Shown in pieces: positions 24,881-33,943 of a stretch of 64,000 nucleotides of DNA. This DNA is from Nostoc parmelioides FACHB-3921. GTDB lineage: Bacteria > Cyanobacteriota > Cyanobacteriia > Cyanobacteriales > Nostocaceae. A program made the position numbers and the translations under genes. The stretch is taken from positions 1 through 64,000 of the forward strand of contig NZ_JACJQL010000011.1 in NCBI RefSeq assembly GCF_014696625.1, written 5' to 3'. The notes below the pieces were generated by a model. The model ran no database searches. It saw only the letters and a list, made by a program, of their open reading frames with translations, and had not been told where the DNA came from. Every line of letters starts with the position of its first letter. Position 1 is the first letter of the stretch.

Positions 24881-26392
24881 TTAAAAGTTATTGGGAATAC
24901 AAACATCAGGCGCACATAAACCATTAAATTGCATCGTCATCACCTCCAAAGTCTGTAAATCCACACGGCGAATTACATGATTATTCGTATCACTAATATA
25001 CAGATATGAATCCATCGCACTCAATCCGGAAGGTTCAAAAAAGCGAGTGTTTTTCCCTTGACCATTTTGTAACCCAGCCGAACCATCTCCCAGGACAGTT
25101 TGACAATTACCAGTATGAGGACTAACTAATTTAATTTTGTGGTTATATGTATCTGCTACCCACAAATAATTTTGAAAATATTCCACCCCTAAACAATGCT
25201 GTAAACTGACATCTTCACCCTGTCCATCGACATCACCAAAACCGAATAAACCACCACTACCACAAACGGTTCTGACTTCCTGAGGTTCCACCAGTCCTAC
25301 ACCACGAATGGAACTGATTTCACTATCAGCAATGTATAATTCTTGTTCATTATTAGTGATTCCACTAGGTTGGGCAAAAACTGATTCTGTAAGGGAACCA
25401 TCAAGACAACCTTCCGCACCAGTACCTGCATAGGTTTTGACAAAGCCGCTTGCTAAATCCATTTGCCAAATTTGATGGATTCCTGCCATCGCAATGTATA
25501 AACTATTCCCGACTTTCGCCAAATCCCAAGGGGAGTTTAAGGTAGTTTCTAAACCAGCACCCCCATGCGGTTGTATATTGCGGCTTTGTTCACCTGTCCC
25601 TGCAATGGTTTTTACTATTTGCTGATTGATATCAATCTGCCGCAAAGCATGATTATCTGTATCAGCGACGTAGAGAATTTGATTTTCGACATCAAACGCC
25701 ATTCCCTGGGGTGCAGAAAACTGCGCTTCCTGAAAAGTACCATCAGTTAAGCCTGATTTCCCGTTACCGATTAAATGCAGAATCTCGCCGTCGAAATCAC
25801 TCACAACTATGCGGTGATGTCCAGAGTCAGCGACGAATAACCCTGCTGGGGTGGCTAGGACTTTACCGGGAAAGGCTAGAGGTGTAATTAATGGTTGATG
25901 CTGTTTTTCTAGAGTTAGGCTGAGTTGTTGGAAATTAATTGCGCCTTGATGTTCCTGAATGACTTGTGTAATTAATTGGTCTAACTTATCTCGATTTCCT
26001 TCACCAGAAACGTAGCCAATTACATAACCTTTGGGGTCGATAACCATTAAAGTAGGCCAAGCACGCACCGCATACTCTTGCCATACACGAAAACCTTTGT
26101 CTACTAATACTGGGTGTTCAATATCGTAACGCAATATAGCCTGGCGGATGTTTTCGGTTTCCTGTTCGTTGTCGAATTTGGCAGAATGGACACCAATAAC
26201 TGTCAGGCTGTCTTTGTATTTTTGTTCCAGATATTTCAAGTCTGGCAGAACGTGGAGACAGTTTATACAACAGTAAGTCCAAAAATCTAAAATTACAACT
26301 CTACCTTTAAGTTGCTTAATAGACAAAGGTTGTTCAGTATTCAACCAAGGATAATTTTGCGGTAGTTCTGGCGCTCTTACACGGGGAATCAT
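24881..26392 (-). CDS. Thioredoxin-like/NHL-repeat protein (NHLRC2-like)
   Basis: Residues about 1-145 form a TlpA-like thioredoxin domain with a CINC motif (YCCINCLHVLPDLK). Residues about 170-490 carry NHL beta-propeller repeats such as HRIVVSDFDGEIL, YVADTDNHALRQID, YIADSEISSIRGV and YISDTNNHVIRRV. The domain order equals animal NHLRC2 and its bacterial homologues. There is no signal peptide, so it is probably cytosolic. CINC differs from the usual CxxC only in the middle residues, so redox activity is possible. It is monocistronic and divergent from the GGDEF gene. Confidence 0.9.
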   Translation of the reverse strand: MIPRVRAPELPQNYPWLNTEQPLSIKQLKGRVVILDFWTYCCINCLHVLPDLKYLEQKYKDSLTVIGVHSAKFDNEQETENIRQAILRYDIEHPVLVDKGFRVWQEYAVRAWPTLMVIDPKGYVIGYVSGEGNRDKLDQLITQVIQEHQGAINFQQLSLTLEKQHQPLITPLAFPGKVLATPAGLFVADSGHHRIVVSDFDGEILHLIGNGKSGLTDGTFQEAQFSAPQGMAFDVENQILYVADTDNHALRQIDINQQIVKTIAGTGEQSRNIQPHGGAGLETTLNSPWDLAKVGNSLYIAMAGIHQIWQMDLASGFVKTYAGTGAEGCLDGSLTESVFAQPSGITNNEQELYIADSEISSIRGVGLVEPQEVRTVCGSGGLFGFGDVDGQGEDVSLQHCLGVEYFQNYLWVADTYNHKIKLVSPHTGNCQTVLGDGSAGLQNGQGKNTRFFEPSGLSAMDSYLYISDTNNHVIRRVDLQTLEVMTMQFNGLCAPDVCIPNNF

Positions 26393-26886
26393 AAATATAG
26401 TTGGATTTACGAAGACCTTAATTCTGGAAGTAAAGAATAATCAGAGAATAGAGAGGATGATAAAGTTTTTAAGTACAAGTAAAGGCTACGTAACAAGAAC
26501 AAATTTCTCCCCTATATTTCTTTTAGTCTTTACTTATAGTAACCAATATTTTGTTATTTAAACTACCACAATACTTATTTAAATATATGCAAATATTATG
26601 GTGTCAAATATGCTTGTTGCTCATATTTTTTGTAACAAATAAGATACAAAAAATAATTTTCTTGAACATGAAAATTTTATCATCATCGGGTGATTGCAAA
26701 TATTTTTTATTTGATGAACATCAGGAAAACTTGCCAGCAATTAACACAATCTTTAATCTTAAATCAAGAGTTTATTCAAGCAAGTATACCGATATTTTAG
26801 AGATTGATTATCATAGAATAAATAACTTTCAGATTGAGTTGATGCTAACAACAATATCTGAACATTTGCAAACAGGTAGTTTTAAC

Positions 26887-28185
26887 ATGGTCTCCCGCAA
26901 AATCCTAGTTGTTGAGGATGAAGCAGCCCTGGCGTTAAATATTAAAAATAGTTTACAAAAATTGGGATATAATGTTATAGAGGTTACAAATTCTGCTGAA
27001 GAAGCAATTAAAAATGTAGAGGAGAAACACCCAAACTTAGTATTATTTGATATCTGTTTATCTAGAGAAATTAACGGGATTCAAGTAGCAAATATTATTC
27101 AAGGTAATTTTCACATACCAGTATTATATTTAGCCGAGTATTCACAATATTTAGACTGGCAAAATAAACAACTAGATGAGTCTTTTGCTTATCTGTTAAA
27201 GCCATTTGCAGAAAAAGATTTACACTTTGCTGTAGAAATGGCTTTAAAGCAGTATCAAATTCACGAAAGATTACAGGAAGCAGCAGAAAAAAAAGCAGCC
27301 ATTATTAATAGTATGGGTTGTGGGGTAATTGTTACCTTTACTAATGGTCAGATTCAAATGATGAATCCAATGGCGGAAAGACTTACAGGTTGGGTGCAGC
27401 ATGAAGCTTTTGGGAAAGATTTAGCCGAGGTTGTGAATCTAGTTGATAAGGATATGGACGAGGTAATTGATAATTTGGCTACACAGGCGATGCAGACTGG
27501 CGAGATTGTCAATTTACCAGAAAACTGTACTCTCATTTCTAAGGATGGTAGAGAGATACCTATAGGAGATAACATTGCACCTATCCGAGATAAGATGGGT
27601 AATATTACTGGGGCAGTATTAGTTTTTCAAGACATCACTCAACGCAAGCAGTCAGAAGTGCAATTACTCCGCAATGCTTTTTATGATGGACTGACGACGC
27701 TACCCAATCGAATTTTATTTTTAGACCGCCTCAAACAAGCAATTGAACGTAGCAAACGCCGCAGTGATTATCGTTTCGCTGTGTTGTTTTTAGATTTAGA
27801 TGGTTTTAAAGGAATTAACGATCGCTTTGGACACGGAATAGGAGATGATTTTTTAGTAGCGATCGCTCATAGATTAGAATCCTGTGTACGTAGTGGAGAT
27901 ACTGTAGGGCGATTTGGTGGGGATGAATTTGCCGTGTTGTTAGAAGATATTAGAGACGTTAACGACGCTATCAACGTAGCCAAACGCATCCAAGATACAT
28001 TAGGATTACCATTAAACCTAAATGGACATCAAATATTTACCACAGCCAGCATCGGTATCACTTTAAATGGTGGTAGTTATGACGAACCAGAAAGCCTATT
28101 AAAAGATGCAGACCAGGCTATGTACCGCGCTAAACAACAAGGTAAAGCTCGTTATGGCGTATTTAATAAAGCTGCTAATTGTTAG
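26887..28185 (+). CDS. Response regulator-PAS-GGDEF diguanylate cyclase
   Basis: In order: a receiver domain (KILVVEDEAALALN; phosphoacceptor Asp in LVLFDICLS; Lys in LLKPF), a PAS domain (INSMGCGVIVTFTNGQIQMM) with its DITQRK end, and a GGDEF domain with intact GRFGGDEFAVLL. The product inhibition (I) site RSGD lies five residues upstream of GGDEF. It should make cyclic di-GMP under phosphorelay and ligand control. The frame stays open upstream to about 26551 with an ATG at 26671, but homologues begin near MVSRKILVVEDE, so 26887 is chosen. No partner histidine kinase is adjacent. Confidence 0.9.
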   Translation: MVSRKILVVEDEAALALNIKNSLQKLGYNVIEVTNSAEEAIKNVEEKHPNLVLFDICLSREINGIQVANIIQGNFHIPVLYLAEYSQYLDWQNKQLDESFAYLLKPFAEKDLHFAVEMALKQYQIHERLQEAAEKKAAIINSMGCGVIVTFTNGQIQMMNPMAERLTGWVQHEAFGKDLAEVVNLVDKDMDEVIDNLATQAMQTGEIVNLPENCTLISKDGREIPIGDNIAPIRDKMGNITGAVLVFQDITQRKQSEVQLLRNAFYDGLTTLPNRILFLDRLKQAIERSKRRSDYRFAVLFLDLDGFKGINDRFGHGIGDDFLVAIAHRLESCVRSGDTVGRFGGDEFAVLLEDIRDVNDAINVAKRIQDTLGLPLNLNGHQIFTTASIGITLNGGSYDEPESLLKDADQAMYRAKQQGKARYGVFNKAANC

Positions 28186-28229
28186 TTTTATGTGAGAGTG
28201 GTAATAGGTGATTGGTAATAATTATATAT

Positions 28230-28790
28230 ATGGAAAAAACCGAAAAACAAAAAATGCTCGCAGGTGAATTATACCTAGCAGATGATCCAGAATTAGCAGC
28301 CGAGAGTAAACGAGCTAGTCGTCTGTTGCGAATGTATAACGCCACAACCGAAGAACAACCAGAACAACGCAGGCAAATTTTAAAAGAATTATTTGCTCAA
28401 ATAGGCGAAAAAATCACCATAGTACCGCCGCTTCATTGTGATTACGGTAGCAATATCTACGTAGGCAATGGAGTATATATGAACTACGGTTGTGTAATTT
28501 TAGACTGCAATAAGGTAGAAATCGGGGATAATGTCTTGTTCGCTCCCTACGTGCAGATTTATACTGCCTACCATCCGACAGAACCGGAAATTCGTCTATC
28601 TGGAAGAGAATTAGCCGCTCCCATCAAAATTGGTAATAACGTCTGGATTGGTGGTGGTGCAATTATTTGTCCAGGGGTAACAATTGGGGACAATACCACT
28701 ATTGGTGCTGGGAGCGTAGTTGTAAAAGATATCCCTGCTAACGTTGTAGCGGTTGGGAATCCTTGTCGGATAATTCGCAATTTAGCCTAA
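28230..28790 (+). CDS. Sugar O-acetyltransferase (maltose/galactoside type)
   Basis: This left-handed beta-helix acyltransferase of about 186 residues has the N-terminal EKQKMLAGELYLADDPEL of the Maa/LacA/NodL family and a hexapeptide body ending GAGSVVVKDIPANVVAVGNP. The catalytic His lies in IYTAYHPT. The physiological acceptor sugar is unknown. The ATG at 28230 fits the family N-terminus better than a TTG at 28212. Its stop overlaps the end of the convergent CcbP-type gene by four bases. Confidence 0.9.
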   Translation: MEKTEKQKMLAGELYLADDPELAAESKRASRLLRMYNATTEEQPEQRRQILKELFAQIGEKITIVPPLHCDYGSNIYVGNGVYMNYGCVILDCNKVEIGDNVLFAPYVQIYTAYHPTEPEIRLSGRELAAPIKIGNNVWIGGGAIICPGVTIGDNTTIGAGSVVVKDIPANVVAVGNPCRIIRNLA

Positions 28791-29167
28791 AATTTATATC
28801 CCCTAGCTAACCAATATAACCAATCGGCGATCGCTTCTTGAGTGTCGTCATCCACATCAATAGCCTCTATATCCGAAAGCTTCGCAGAATATACATCATC
28901 TTCCTTACCGCCGATATAAGCAACTTCCACATACATATCTTTCAAACAATCATCCTCTGGAGCCATACCCAATACCTCAACAGCTTTCTCTTCAATAGCT
29001 GAGGTTTTGCGAGACTTCTTCTTCCACTTACCCATAAAGGGAAACTCTAAAGTATCGTCCAGGTAGTAGTACCAACCCATTGCTCTTTCTTCTTTATCTT
29101 CAGCATCGACAACAATTTCTGTTTCAATCCGATGCTCCCTGGTTTCGTCGCGTTCTACACTAGCCAT
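28787..29167 (-). CDS. CcbP-type calcium-binding protein
   Basis: This very acidic 126-residue protein contains WYYYLDDTLEFPFMGKW, which matches the cyanobacterial calcium-binding CcbP family. In Anabaena, CcbP binds free Ca2+ and affects heterocyst differentiation; whether this copy is the orthologue or a paralogue cannot be told. Acidic clusters (IVVDAEDKEE, DVDDDTQEA) could hold Ca2+ without an EF hand. It is probably cytosolic. It is convergent with the acetyltransferase gene. Confidence 0.8.
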   Translation of the reverse strand: MASVERDETREHRIETEIVVDAEDKEERAMGWYYYLDDTLEFPFMGKWKKKSRKTSAIEEKAVEVLGMAPEDDCLKDMYVEVAYIGGKEDDVYSAKLSDIEAIDVDDDTQEAIADWLYWLARGYKF

Positions 29168-29591
29168 AAAACAAAAACCCTGCTCAATATACAGTTTGAT
29201 ATGGTAGCCTGTTGAGCCATATCTGTCGATAATTTAAGGGGTCTTTAGGTATTTAAATTTGCTATCTGCTGAGTTAGCGGTTGCTAGCTCCCTGGCTTCT
29301 TCAACAAGTCGGGGATGTGACCACTCATAACCCTAACCCTTGTCTCTTACTCAATCAGTACATTCAAACATCAAAATAGACTTCCAATAATACATAGCAG
29401 GAATTTAAAAAACTTCCTTGCTCTAGAAATAATTTATAACTTGTGTCAGATGAATTAGTAGTTTTTTATCGTTAACTTAAAACTGTGGTGAGAGCTTTCA
29501 TTAAATTTCACTGCTAACTCAGACTGTAGGTACAAACAAGGAAGTACCGCCAGTGTGAGGAATATTGACACCAAATTAATGGAGTATGATG
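29168..29591. other. Intergenic gap with a degenerate hairpin repeat
   Basis: No gene is visible in about 420 bases. A degenerate copy of the CCCCGACTTCTT hairpin lies at 29289-29315, preceded by GTTGCTAGCTCCC exactly as at 39597. A GGAG at 29581-29584 serves the next gene. Confidence 0.6.
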
Positions 29592-29963
29592 ATGGCAAAT
29601 TTATTTTCTAAGGTAATCACTCATATCAAGTTTCTATTTCAAGAGTTTCAAGTAAAGCGTTTTTTTGCGATCGCCTTAGTTGGTTTTTTAGTATTAACCA
29701 CCAGCCTCAACTCTAGCATTGACTCTGGACGTAGCAGTGATGCGGTAACTAGAAGGCTTGACAGAGTTGTACATCAGGATGACGCTGATAGACCCAAAAC
29801 CACTGGAGAATGGAATAGAGAAGCGCGTCAAACAGAAGATGCTCCTGGTGAGAGAGCTAAAAGAATTGCCAAAGAATCTGGAGAAGCAGTAAAACAATTC
29901 GGTTCTGTCTATCCAGACACCGCTAAGAGAAGCGCTGAGGACTTACAAGATAATAACCGATAA
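29592..29963 (+). CDS. Hypothetical membrane-anchored or exported protein
   Basis: The product of about 123 residues has one N-terminal hydrophobic segment (about residues 24-40, FFAIALVGFLVLTTSL) and a charged, hydrophilic remainder with Arg/Asp/Lys-rich helices. I do not recognise the family. Three ATG codons occur in a row; GGAG at 29581-29584 has normal spacing only to the third, so 29592 is chosen. A good terminator hairpin follows. It is probably a single-gene transcript. Confidence 0.65.
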   Translation: MANLFSKVITHIKFLFQEFQVKRFFAIALVGFLVLTTSLNSSIDSGRSSDAVTRRLDRVVHQDDADRPKTTGEWNREARQTEDAPGERAKRIAKESGEAVKQFGSVYPDTAKRSAEDLQDNNR

Positions 29964-29992
29964 GCGAATAATACCTCTAATACAACCTCAAG

Positions 29993-30015
29993 GGACACAA
30001 TGTTTGTGTCCTTTT
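29993..30015 (+). terminator. Rho-independent terminator
   Basis: Arms GGACACAA and TTGTGTCC are separated by three bases and followed by TTTT, about 30 bases after the hypothetical gene's stop. Confidence 0.8.
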
Positions 30016-30064
30016 ATAATTTGTATATTGATTAATCATTGCGACTTAACTACGGTACAAAGAT

Positions 30065-31018
30065 TTAGAATTTTTGAATAATACCTAAATCATCTAAAAT
30101 CTGTGGATCTAATTCTTTAACTGCTCCTATTTCAGTATTTTTAAAAAGCGCCGTAAACGCACCAGCACCTAATCTATCTTGTGGGAACAACCGATAACAA
30201 GGAATATTTGCTAAATGAGACTGATACTCTTGTAAATGATTAATCGTCACTGCTTGAAACTGGGGAAAACGTGACAAAAACCATTCACACACCTGCTCAT
30301 TTTCTTCAGGGGAGTAAGTACAAGTCATATAAGCAAGATAACCTTGTGGAGCAACAATTTGTGCAGAATTAGCGATGATTCTTTTTTGGCGATTTGCACT
30401 CTTGTTAATAGCCGTAGGATGAAAACATCCTGGTGCTTTCTCTCCTTTTGCTAAGAGAGATTGTCCAGTACAGGGGGCATCAACTATAACTAAATTACTA
30501 GATAAGGGAATATTTTCCGCAAAAATACTAGAATCTCTATTAAATATAATAGAAGGGCTAATCTGACAACGTTTTAAATTAGAAATTAACATTCCTAAAC
30601 GTTTACCAATCACCTCATTACAAATGATTAATTCTGGCTGTAAAGCTTGCCATGCAAAAACACTTTTACCACCAGGAGCAGCGCACATATCAAAAACTAA
30701 GCTTACTGATTGAGGGATTGTTAATAAAATAGACGCTGCAAATACAGATGAAAAATCTAAACAATAGAAATATCCTTGATGATGTAAGGTATGCTGTCCG
30801 GGTTTTTCTCCCAGGTGCAGACGGTCAACAAATTTTGGTTGCCAACTTAATGGAGATTCTACGGAAAAAGGTGAAATATCAGGCTGATTTTGACACCACA
30901 GAATACAGGGATTAAAAGGCTGAGGAGCAACTAACGCATCGATAAATTTTTCTTGTTTATCAGGATTTTCAAACAAACGTCGTGCGAGTTTAAGCAGTAA
31001 GTTCGATGGTTTTTCCAT
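30065..31018 (-). CDS. RsmB/RsmF-type m5C RNA methyltransferase
   Basis: This 317-residue SAM-dependent enzyme of the NOL1/NOP2/sun family has the SAM loop DMCAAPGGKSVFAWQ (near residue 112), IVDAPCTGQSL with the first catalytic Cys and YMTCTYSPEENE with the second, the two-Cys mechanism of cytosine-5 RNA methylation. The N-terminal NusB domain of RsmB is absent, so it is closer to RsmF/NSUN-like enzymes; rRNA or tRNA is the likely target. It is monocistronic. Confidence 0.9.
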   Translation of the reverse strand: MEKPSNLLLKLARRLFENPDKQEKFIDALVAPQPFNPCILWCQNQPDISPFSVESPLSWQPKFVDRLHLGEKPGQHTLHHQGYFYCLDFSSVFAASILLTIPQSVSLVFDMCAAPGGKSVFAWQALQPELIICNEVIGKRLGMLISNLKRCQISPSIIFNRDSSIFAENIPLSSNLVIVDAPCTGQSLLAKGEKAPGCFHPTAINKSANRQKRIIANSAQIVAPQGYLAYMTCTYSPEENEQVCEWFLSRFPQFQAVTINHLQEYQSHLANIPCYRLFPQDRLGAGAFTALFKNTEIGAVKELDPQILDDLGIIQKF

Positions 31019-31110
31019 TAGTAAAACGGTAACAGGAGAACAACGCTTAGAAGTGGCTTGGCTTCATAATACTAGGGAATGGGGAATGGGAAGAGGTAGG
31101 GGAGAAGAGA

Positions 31111-31162
31111 ACTGTTGACTGATGACTGATGACTGTTGACTGTTGACTGTTGACTAATGACT
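31111..31162. repeat. STRR heptamer tract
   Basis: Tandem ACTGATG and ACTGTTG heptamers lie in the divergent gap between the methyltransferase and the DUF2157 gene. Confidence 0.85.
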
Positions 31163-31216
31163 CCATGCGTAAATCCGAAATGATGGGCAAATTACCCTAG
31201 CGCAGTGGAGAGGGTT

Positions 31217-32647
31217 ATGATTTTTGACAATTTTCAGCGAAGATTGCGACGAGATGCGGAATTGTGGCGTGATGAAGGAATAATTAGTGCTTCGCAGTAT
31301 CAACAAATTGCCGATCGCTATAAATTTAAGAATCTAGAGATTGCTGCACGCGATCGCTTTATGATGATAGCGATCGCTATTGGCGGTGTTTTGTTGGTTG
31401 TGGGTGTCTTTACCTTCGCGGCCGCTAACTGGTTTTCTTGGTCACGAGAAGTCAAATTCATCTTGATGATGAGTTTATTTTTCTTTGTGAGTATCACAGG
31501 TTTTTACACCTGGAGAGAGCCGACACTGAAGAACAAAGAAGGAAAAAAGCCCCAGCAGAGTAAGCGTTTCTTAGGCGAAGCGTTATTAATTTTTGCGGCT
31601 TTTATCCTGGGTGCAAACCTCATCCTCATGGCGCAGATTTTTAATATCACTGGTTCTACTCCGGAACTATTTATCGCCTGGGGATTTGGGGTTTCCTTCA
31701 TGGCTTACAGCCTATCCCTCAATTCCTTGGGAATTATGGCCATCGTCCTAGTACAGATTGGCTACTGGGCTGGACTGGGAGATTTATGGTACTCTTCCGG
31801 CGAATGGGGTTGGGCGCGGCTAGCAGTCCGCCATATGCCATTGATATCATGGCTATTGTTTGTCCCCTTGGCTTACTTTTGCCGTTCGCGGTGGATTTTC
31901 TTCTTAGCAGCCATCTTCTTTGCTAGTTCCCTGCAATTCAACCTCAACCCTCTACCATTGCTGAACTTTTCTGACGTAGCTCCTTGGGTGGCATCCTTTG
32001 CATTAGCACTGCCTCCTGCCATATTCTGGAGTTATGACGATCTGTTATTTCCCACCATAAATTATCGACTATTTCAACCCCTAGCGCGTAACTTAGCCTT
32101 AATCGCTTTTGGCTTAGTCTTTTATGCCCTTTCCTTTCGTTGGCAATGGCAAGGATTGTCTTACAATTCCTTTGGGTCAATGAGTAACAGCAACTTTTCT
32201 TCTGTCTCCGTCATTGATTTGGGGATTCTCAGTGGTCTTGCAGTATTACAATGGTTATTTCTCTTACGTCAAAGAAGTAACCCTCCCCGTCGGGAAGTTG
32301 TTTTTAATACTACTTGGATTGCCACTTTCTTGGGCTTTATCGTCGTAGTACCATTCTGGCATCAAGCCATCAACCGCATTGGCGACCTCGGCAGTTTTAT
32401 TTTCAACGTGCTTTTAGCCGTGCTGTCCTGGGGATTCATTCAGGAGGGGCTGAAGTTAAGTGATCGGCGCTCCTTTTGGGGCGGTATGCTATTGTTAACT
32501 TTACTAGTAATTAGTCGGATGTTAGAGTACGACACCGATTTACTGTTTAGGTCAATGGTTTTCTTGATGTGCGGTTCCATCTTAATCAGTACCGGAATGT
32601 GGTTTGAAAACCGCCTCACCGGTTCTTCTAACAAGAAGTCCAGTTGA
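31217..32647 (+). CDS. DUF2157 polytopic membrane protein
   Basis: The product of about 476 residues has a cytosolic N-terminal module (RRLRRDAELWRDEGIISASQYQQI) diagnostic of DUF2157 and then about a dozen hydrophobic segments. The function of the family is unknown. It is followed after about 190 bases by a GDYXXLXY-domain gene, a pair commonly found together in bacteria. The ATG at 31217 follows GGAGAGG; a GTG four codons upstream is the alternative start. Confidence 0.85.
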   Translation: MIFDNFQRRLRRDAELWRDEGIISASQYQQIADRYKFKNLEIAARDRFMMIAIAIGGVLLVVGVFTFAAANWFSWSREVKFILMMSLFFFVSITGFYTWREPTLKNKEGKKPQQSKRFLGEALLIFAAFILGANLILMAQIFNITGSTPELFIAWGFGVSFMAYSLSLNSLGIMAIVLVQIGYWAGLGDLWYSSGEWGWARLAVRHMPLISWLLFVPLAYFCRSRWIFFLAAIFFASSLQFNLNPLPLLNFSDVAPWVASFALALPPAIFWSYDDLLFPTINYRLFQPLARNLALIAFGLVFYALSFRWQWQGLSYNSFGSMSNSNFSSVSVIDLGILSGLAVLQWLFLLRQRSNPPRREVVFNTTWIATFLGFIVVVPFWHQAINRIGDLGSFIFNVLLAVLSWGFIQEGLKLSDRRSFWGGMLLLTLLVISRMLEYDTDLLFRSMVFLMCGSILISTGMWFENRLTGSSNKKSS

Positions 32648-32705
32648 TTGAATCGCCAGGAAATGAGGGAGCAAAAATTCAAGAATTTTGAATTTTGAAT
32701 TTTGC

Positions 32706-32747
32706 GAAAAGTTCTGTAGGCGGGTTTCCCGCCGTAGGAAACTTTTC
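32706..32747. repeat. Nested inverted repeat
   Basis: Outer arms GAAAAGTT (32706-32713) and AACTTTTC (32740-32747) enclose a perfect palindrome GGCGGG-TTT-CCCGCC (32719-32733). It is flanked by TTTTGAAT repeats and lies between the DUF2157 and GDYXXLXY genes. Confidence 0.75.
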
Positions 32748-32834
32748 AAGACGAATTTTGAATTGACTACTCCCCAGTCTGCGTAAGTCCTATGTCCGCT
32801 TTCCCAAAACACCATTACTTCTAGGACTAGGCTT

Positions 32835-33554
32835 ATGGCAAGTGAATCCTCCGAATCGGGCAAAAGTAAAACTTTGTCTCCCGAAGCAGAATTTTCTAAA
32901 AAGCTGACTTTTCGTGATTATTTGGCTGCTACTGAACAAAAAAGCAACCAGCCTTTACCTTTTTGGCGGTTATTGTTGCCCTTAATTTTGCAAACAGGGC
33001 TAATTTTGTCAGTACCTACTCAAGCCATGTACACCAATATCACAGGTAGAGAGGTAATATTACAAACTTTACCTGCTGACCCTGATAATGTGTTACGAGG
33101 TTACACCCTCAATCTGGATTACAACATATCTCGTATTTCCAATTTACGGCGGCTTCCTGGTTGGGAAGAGTTATTGAGAAGAAATCGGGGTAGGGGTAGA
33201 CAACTAGTTGAGGGAACCAACTTATATGTCATTTTGCAAGAGCAACAATCTTTTGGTCGCGGTACTCCTAGAGCTTGGCGACCTGTGCGCGTGAGCAGCA
33301 ATTTACCTATGTCCCTCCGAGATAATCAAGTAGCGTTGAGAGGGGTTTATCAGAATGGCTTTATTAACTATGGTGTGGAATCATACAACGTGCCTGACGA
33401 GCAACGCCAGCAGTTAAATAACGACATTTTCCGCGCTGCTCGTCAAACTAGAAACGGACAGTTGCGACCACTAGCAGTCAAAGTCAAGGTAGACCCCCAG
33501 GGTAATGCTGTACCGATGAGTCTATGGGTGCGCGATCGCAATTATCGTTTTTAG
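32835..33554 (+). CDS. GDYXXLXY domain protein
   Basis: This 239-residue protein has one membrane helix near residues 45-65 and an extracytoplasmic domain containing the motif variant RGYTLNLDY, corresponding to GDYxxLxY with Gly and Tyr kept and Asp lost. The C-terminus has KVKVDPQGNAVPMSLWV, where GDYXXLXY proteins usually end. It is thought to act with the upstream DUF2157 protein, but no function is established. Its stop overlaps the convergent small gene by four bases. Confidence 0.8.
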   Translation: MASESSESGKSKTLSPEAEFSKKLTFRDYLAATEQKSNQPLPFWRLLLPLILQTGLILSVPTQAMYTNITGREVILQTLPADPDNVLRGYTLNLDYNISRISNLRRLPGWEELLRRNRGRGRQLVEGTNLYVILQEQQSFGRGTPRAWRPVRVSSNLPMSLRDNQVALRGVYQNGFINYGVESYNVPDEQRQQLNNDIFRAARQTRNGQLRPLAVKVKVDPQGNAVPMSLWVRDRNYRF

Positions 33555-33808
33555 TCTTCGTGATGACGCACATTCCATGCTACACCGAAAGCTGCTCCGG
33601 CTCCGGCTAATAAGCCTGTACTCATCCCTTCTACCGTCTTTTGGGTTGGGCTTTGAGTCAGGCACTCATTTGTAACTTTATCAGCTTGCAAGCAAAGAGT
33701 ACTCTCTGCCCAACTAGTAGTTCCCCCTAAAATTACACCCGTTACACTACAAGAAGCCACGAGCAGCAAGAGGCGTTTGGTTTTCCTATCCATAGATGGA
33801 TGTGTCAA
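33551..33808 (-). CDS. Small hypothetical exported protein
   Basis: This 85-residue protein starts with a Lys/Arg-rich N-terminus and a hydrophobic segment (LLLLVASCSVTGVILGG), followed by a possible cleavage site SWAES and a second Gly/Ala-rich hydrophobic stretch near the C-terminus (GLLAGAGAAFGVAW). I do not recognise the family. A second ATG lies five codons in. It is convergent with the GDYXXLXY gene. Confidence 0.5.
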   Translation of the reverse strand: MTHPSMDRKTKRLLLLVASCSVTGVILGGTTSWAESTLCLQADKVTNECLTQSPTQKTVEGMSTGLLAGAGAAFGVAWNVRHHED

Positions 33809-33943
33809 AGGTTAAATATATTAAGCATTCCTCAATTACTTTACACATCCACAACGTTTCTGTCAGCTGATGGGAAAAATTTATCGAGAGTTCCATCAAA
33901 TGTACTGAAGAACGGTAATTCTTTGGTAGTATTGTCGAAAACT

